From Armatimonadetes bacterium RBG_19FT_COMBO_69_19 (GTDB taxonomy: Bacteria > Sysuimicrobiota > Sysuimicrobiia > Sysuimicrobiales > Kaftiobacteriaceae), in the NCBI GenBank assembly GCA_001768125.1, contig MENB01000190.1, positions 1 to 5,819 of the forward strand: DNA of 5,819 bases, read 5' to 3'. Position numbers and translations under genes: made by a program. Under the pieces are notes generated by a model. The model worked only from the letters and a program-made list of their open reading frames with translations, searched no databases and was not told the origin of the DNA. Positions 5,486 to 5,819 of this stretch are shown piece after piece. Every line of letters starts with the position of its first letter. The stretch's first letter is position 1.

Positions 5486-5819
5486 CCGCATCGAGGGGCT
5501 GGCGCGCGAGCGCGGTCTCTCCTTCGACCCGGTCGTCTTCCGGGTCACGGACAGCGACGAGCTGGCCGAAGTGGCCAGCATGGGCCTGCCGAACCGCTTC
5601 ATCCACTGGTACTGGGGCGGGGCCTACAAGGAGCTGACCCTCCAGCAGAACAAGGAGGTGTTCAGCATCCTCGAGCTCGTCCTGAACACCAGCCCGAGCT
5701 ACGCCTTCCTGCGCGGCAGCAACACCTACCTCCAGAACGTCCTCGTTATCGCCCACGTCTACGGGCACGTGGACTTCTTCAAGAACAACCACTGGTACCG
5801 GAAGTCCAACAAGAACATG
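5442..5819 (+). CDS. spoVR: SpoVR family protein, N-terminal part (truncated by window edge)
   Basis: The frame is open from ATG 5442 to the last base, giving 126 residues, about a quarter of a SpoVR/YcgB protein (usually 470-510 residues). Diagnostic blocks are NRFIHWYWGGAYKEL (51-65), SYAFLRGSN (86-94) and VIAHVYGHVDFFKNN (102-116). These match the family signatures usually seen as HWSFGK, YAYLMESN and VIAHVYGHSDFFKNN. B. subtilis SpoVR is needed for normal spore cortex; E. coli YcgB is its counterpart. No enzymatic activity is established. It overlaps the end of the DUF444 gene, so translation is probably coupled. ATG 5442 has no visible Shine-Dalgarno sequence. GTG 5460 is preceded by GGTGAG (5450-5455) with a 4-nt spacer and still keeps all recognised blocks, so the real start may be up to 18 nt later. 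Family assignment is confident. Confidence 0.5.
   Translation, partial: MNVVSGVEPYRDVIDRIEGLARERGLSFDPVVFRVTDSDELAEVASMGLPNRFIHWYWGGAYKELTLQQNKEVFSILELVLNTSPSYAFLRGSNTYLQNVLVIAHVYGHVDFFKNNHWYRKSNKNM
5450..5455 (+). promoter_or_regulatory. Possible spoVR ribosome-binding site favouring GTG 5460
   Basis: GGTGAG lies inside the 3' end of the DUF444 gene, 4 nt before GTG 5460. No better site precedes ATG 5442, GTG 5448 or GTG 5451. It therefore bears on which start is used, though the spacing is short and the match modest. Confidence 0.5.

Noticed and set aside
1..5819. Mobile elements, CRISPR arrays, tRNA or rRNA genes
   Set aside because: No transposase or integrase reading frame, no direct repeat array, and no tRNA-like cloverleaf or rRNA sequence was seen on either strand.

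Overview
The window is high-GC bacterial DNA. All six genes lie on the + strand, with tight spacing and strongly G/C-biased third codon positions. The sequence does not fix the species. The gene content (a two-domain-type multicopper oxidase, a ZIP transporter and a DtxR-like regulator beside a PrkA/YhbH/SpoVR operon) would suit a high-GC environmental lineage such as Rokubacteria/NC10 or a deep-branching Gram-positive-like phylum. This placement is inference only.

Region 1 (1-2321) is a metal-handling operon. It holds the 3' end of a multicopper oxidase, a ZIP-family metal permease with an added N-terminal membrane anchor and extracytoplasmic domain, and a DtxR/MntR-type metal-dependent repressor. 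The first two genes overlap by 14 nt and the next two are 4 nt apart, so they are probably co-transcribed and translationally coupled. The likely logic is metal oxidation or copper chemistry outside the membrane, metal uptake through it, and feedback control by a metal-sensing repressor. The promoter of this operon lies upstream of the window.

Region 2 (2322-2642) is a 321-nt gap with no convincing protein gene. It holds a near-consensus sigma-70-type promoter (TTGACA, 17 nt, TATACT at 2358-2386) and then a leader of about 250 nt before prkA. The leader contains two foldable hairpins (2417-2451 and 2480-2511) and a perfect 10-bp GC-rich hairpin followed by a T-rich run (2519-2558). That last element has the form of an intrinsic terminator and sits between the promoter and the gene. 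Further down, a small hairpin covers the only Shine-Dalgarno-like sequence of prkA, and an 11-nt perfect long-range complement could open it. This is the most unusual part of the window: either a terminated small RNA or an attenuator/riboregulator controlling the downstream operon. I could not match it to a known riboswitch class by eye.

Region 3 (2643-5819) is the conserved trio prkA - DUF444 (yhbH/yeaH) - spoVR, the last gene being cut by the window edge. PrkA is an AAA+-type protein kinase, DUF444 has a von Willebrand A-like domain with a complete MIDAS metal site, and SpoVR is a conserved protein of unknown biochemistry. The same genes occur together in Bacillus (sporulation) and in enterobacteria (yeaG-yeaH and ycgB, stationary phase/nitrogen starvation). 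They probably act as one stress or dormancy module, but the molecular mechanism is not established.

[Form note: the original answer gave no feature confidence values; the 0.5 in every feature is a placeholder required by the schema, not an estimate.]
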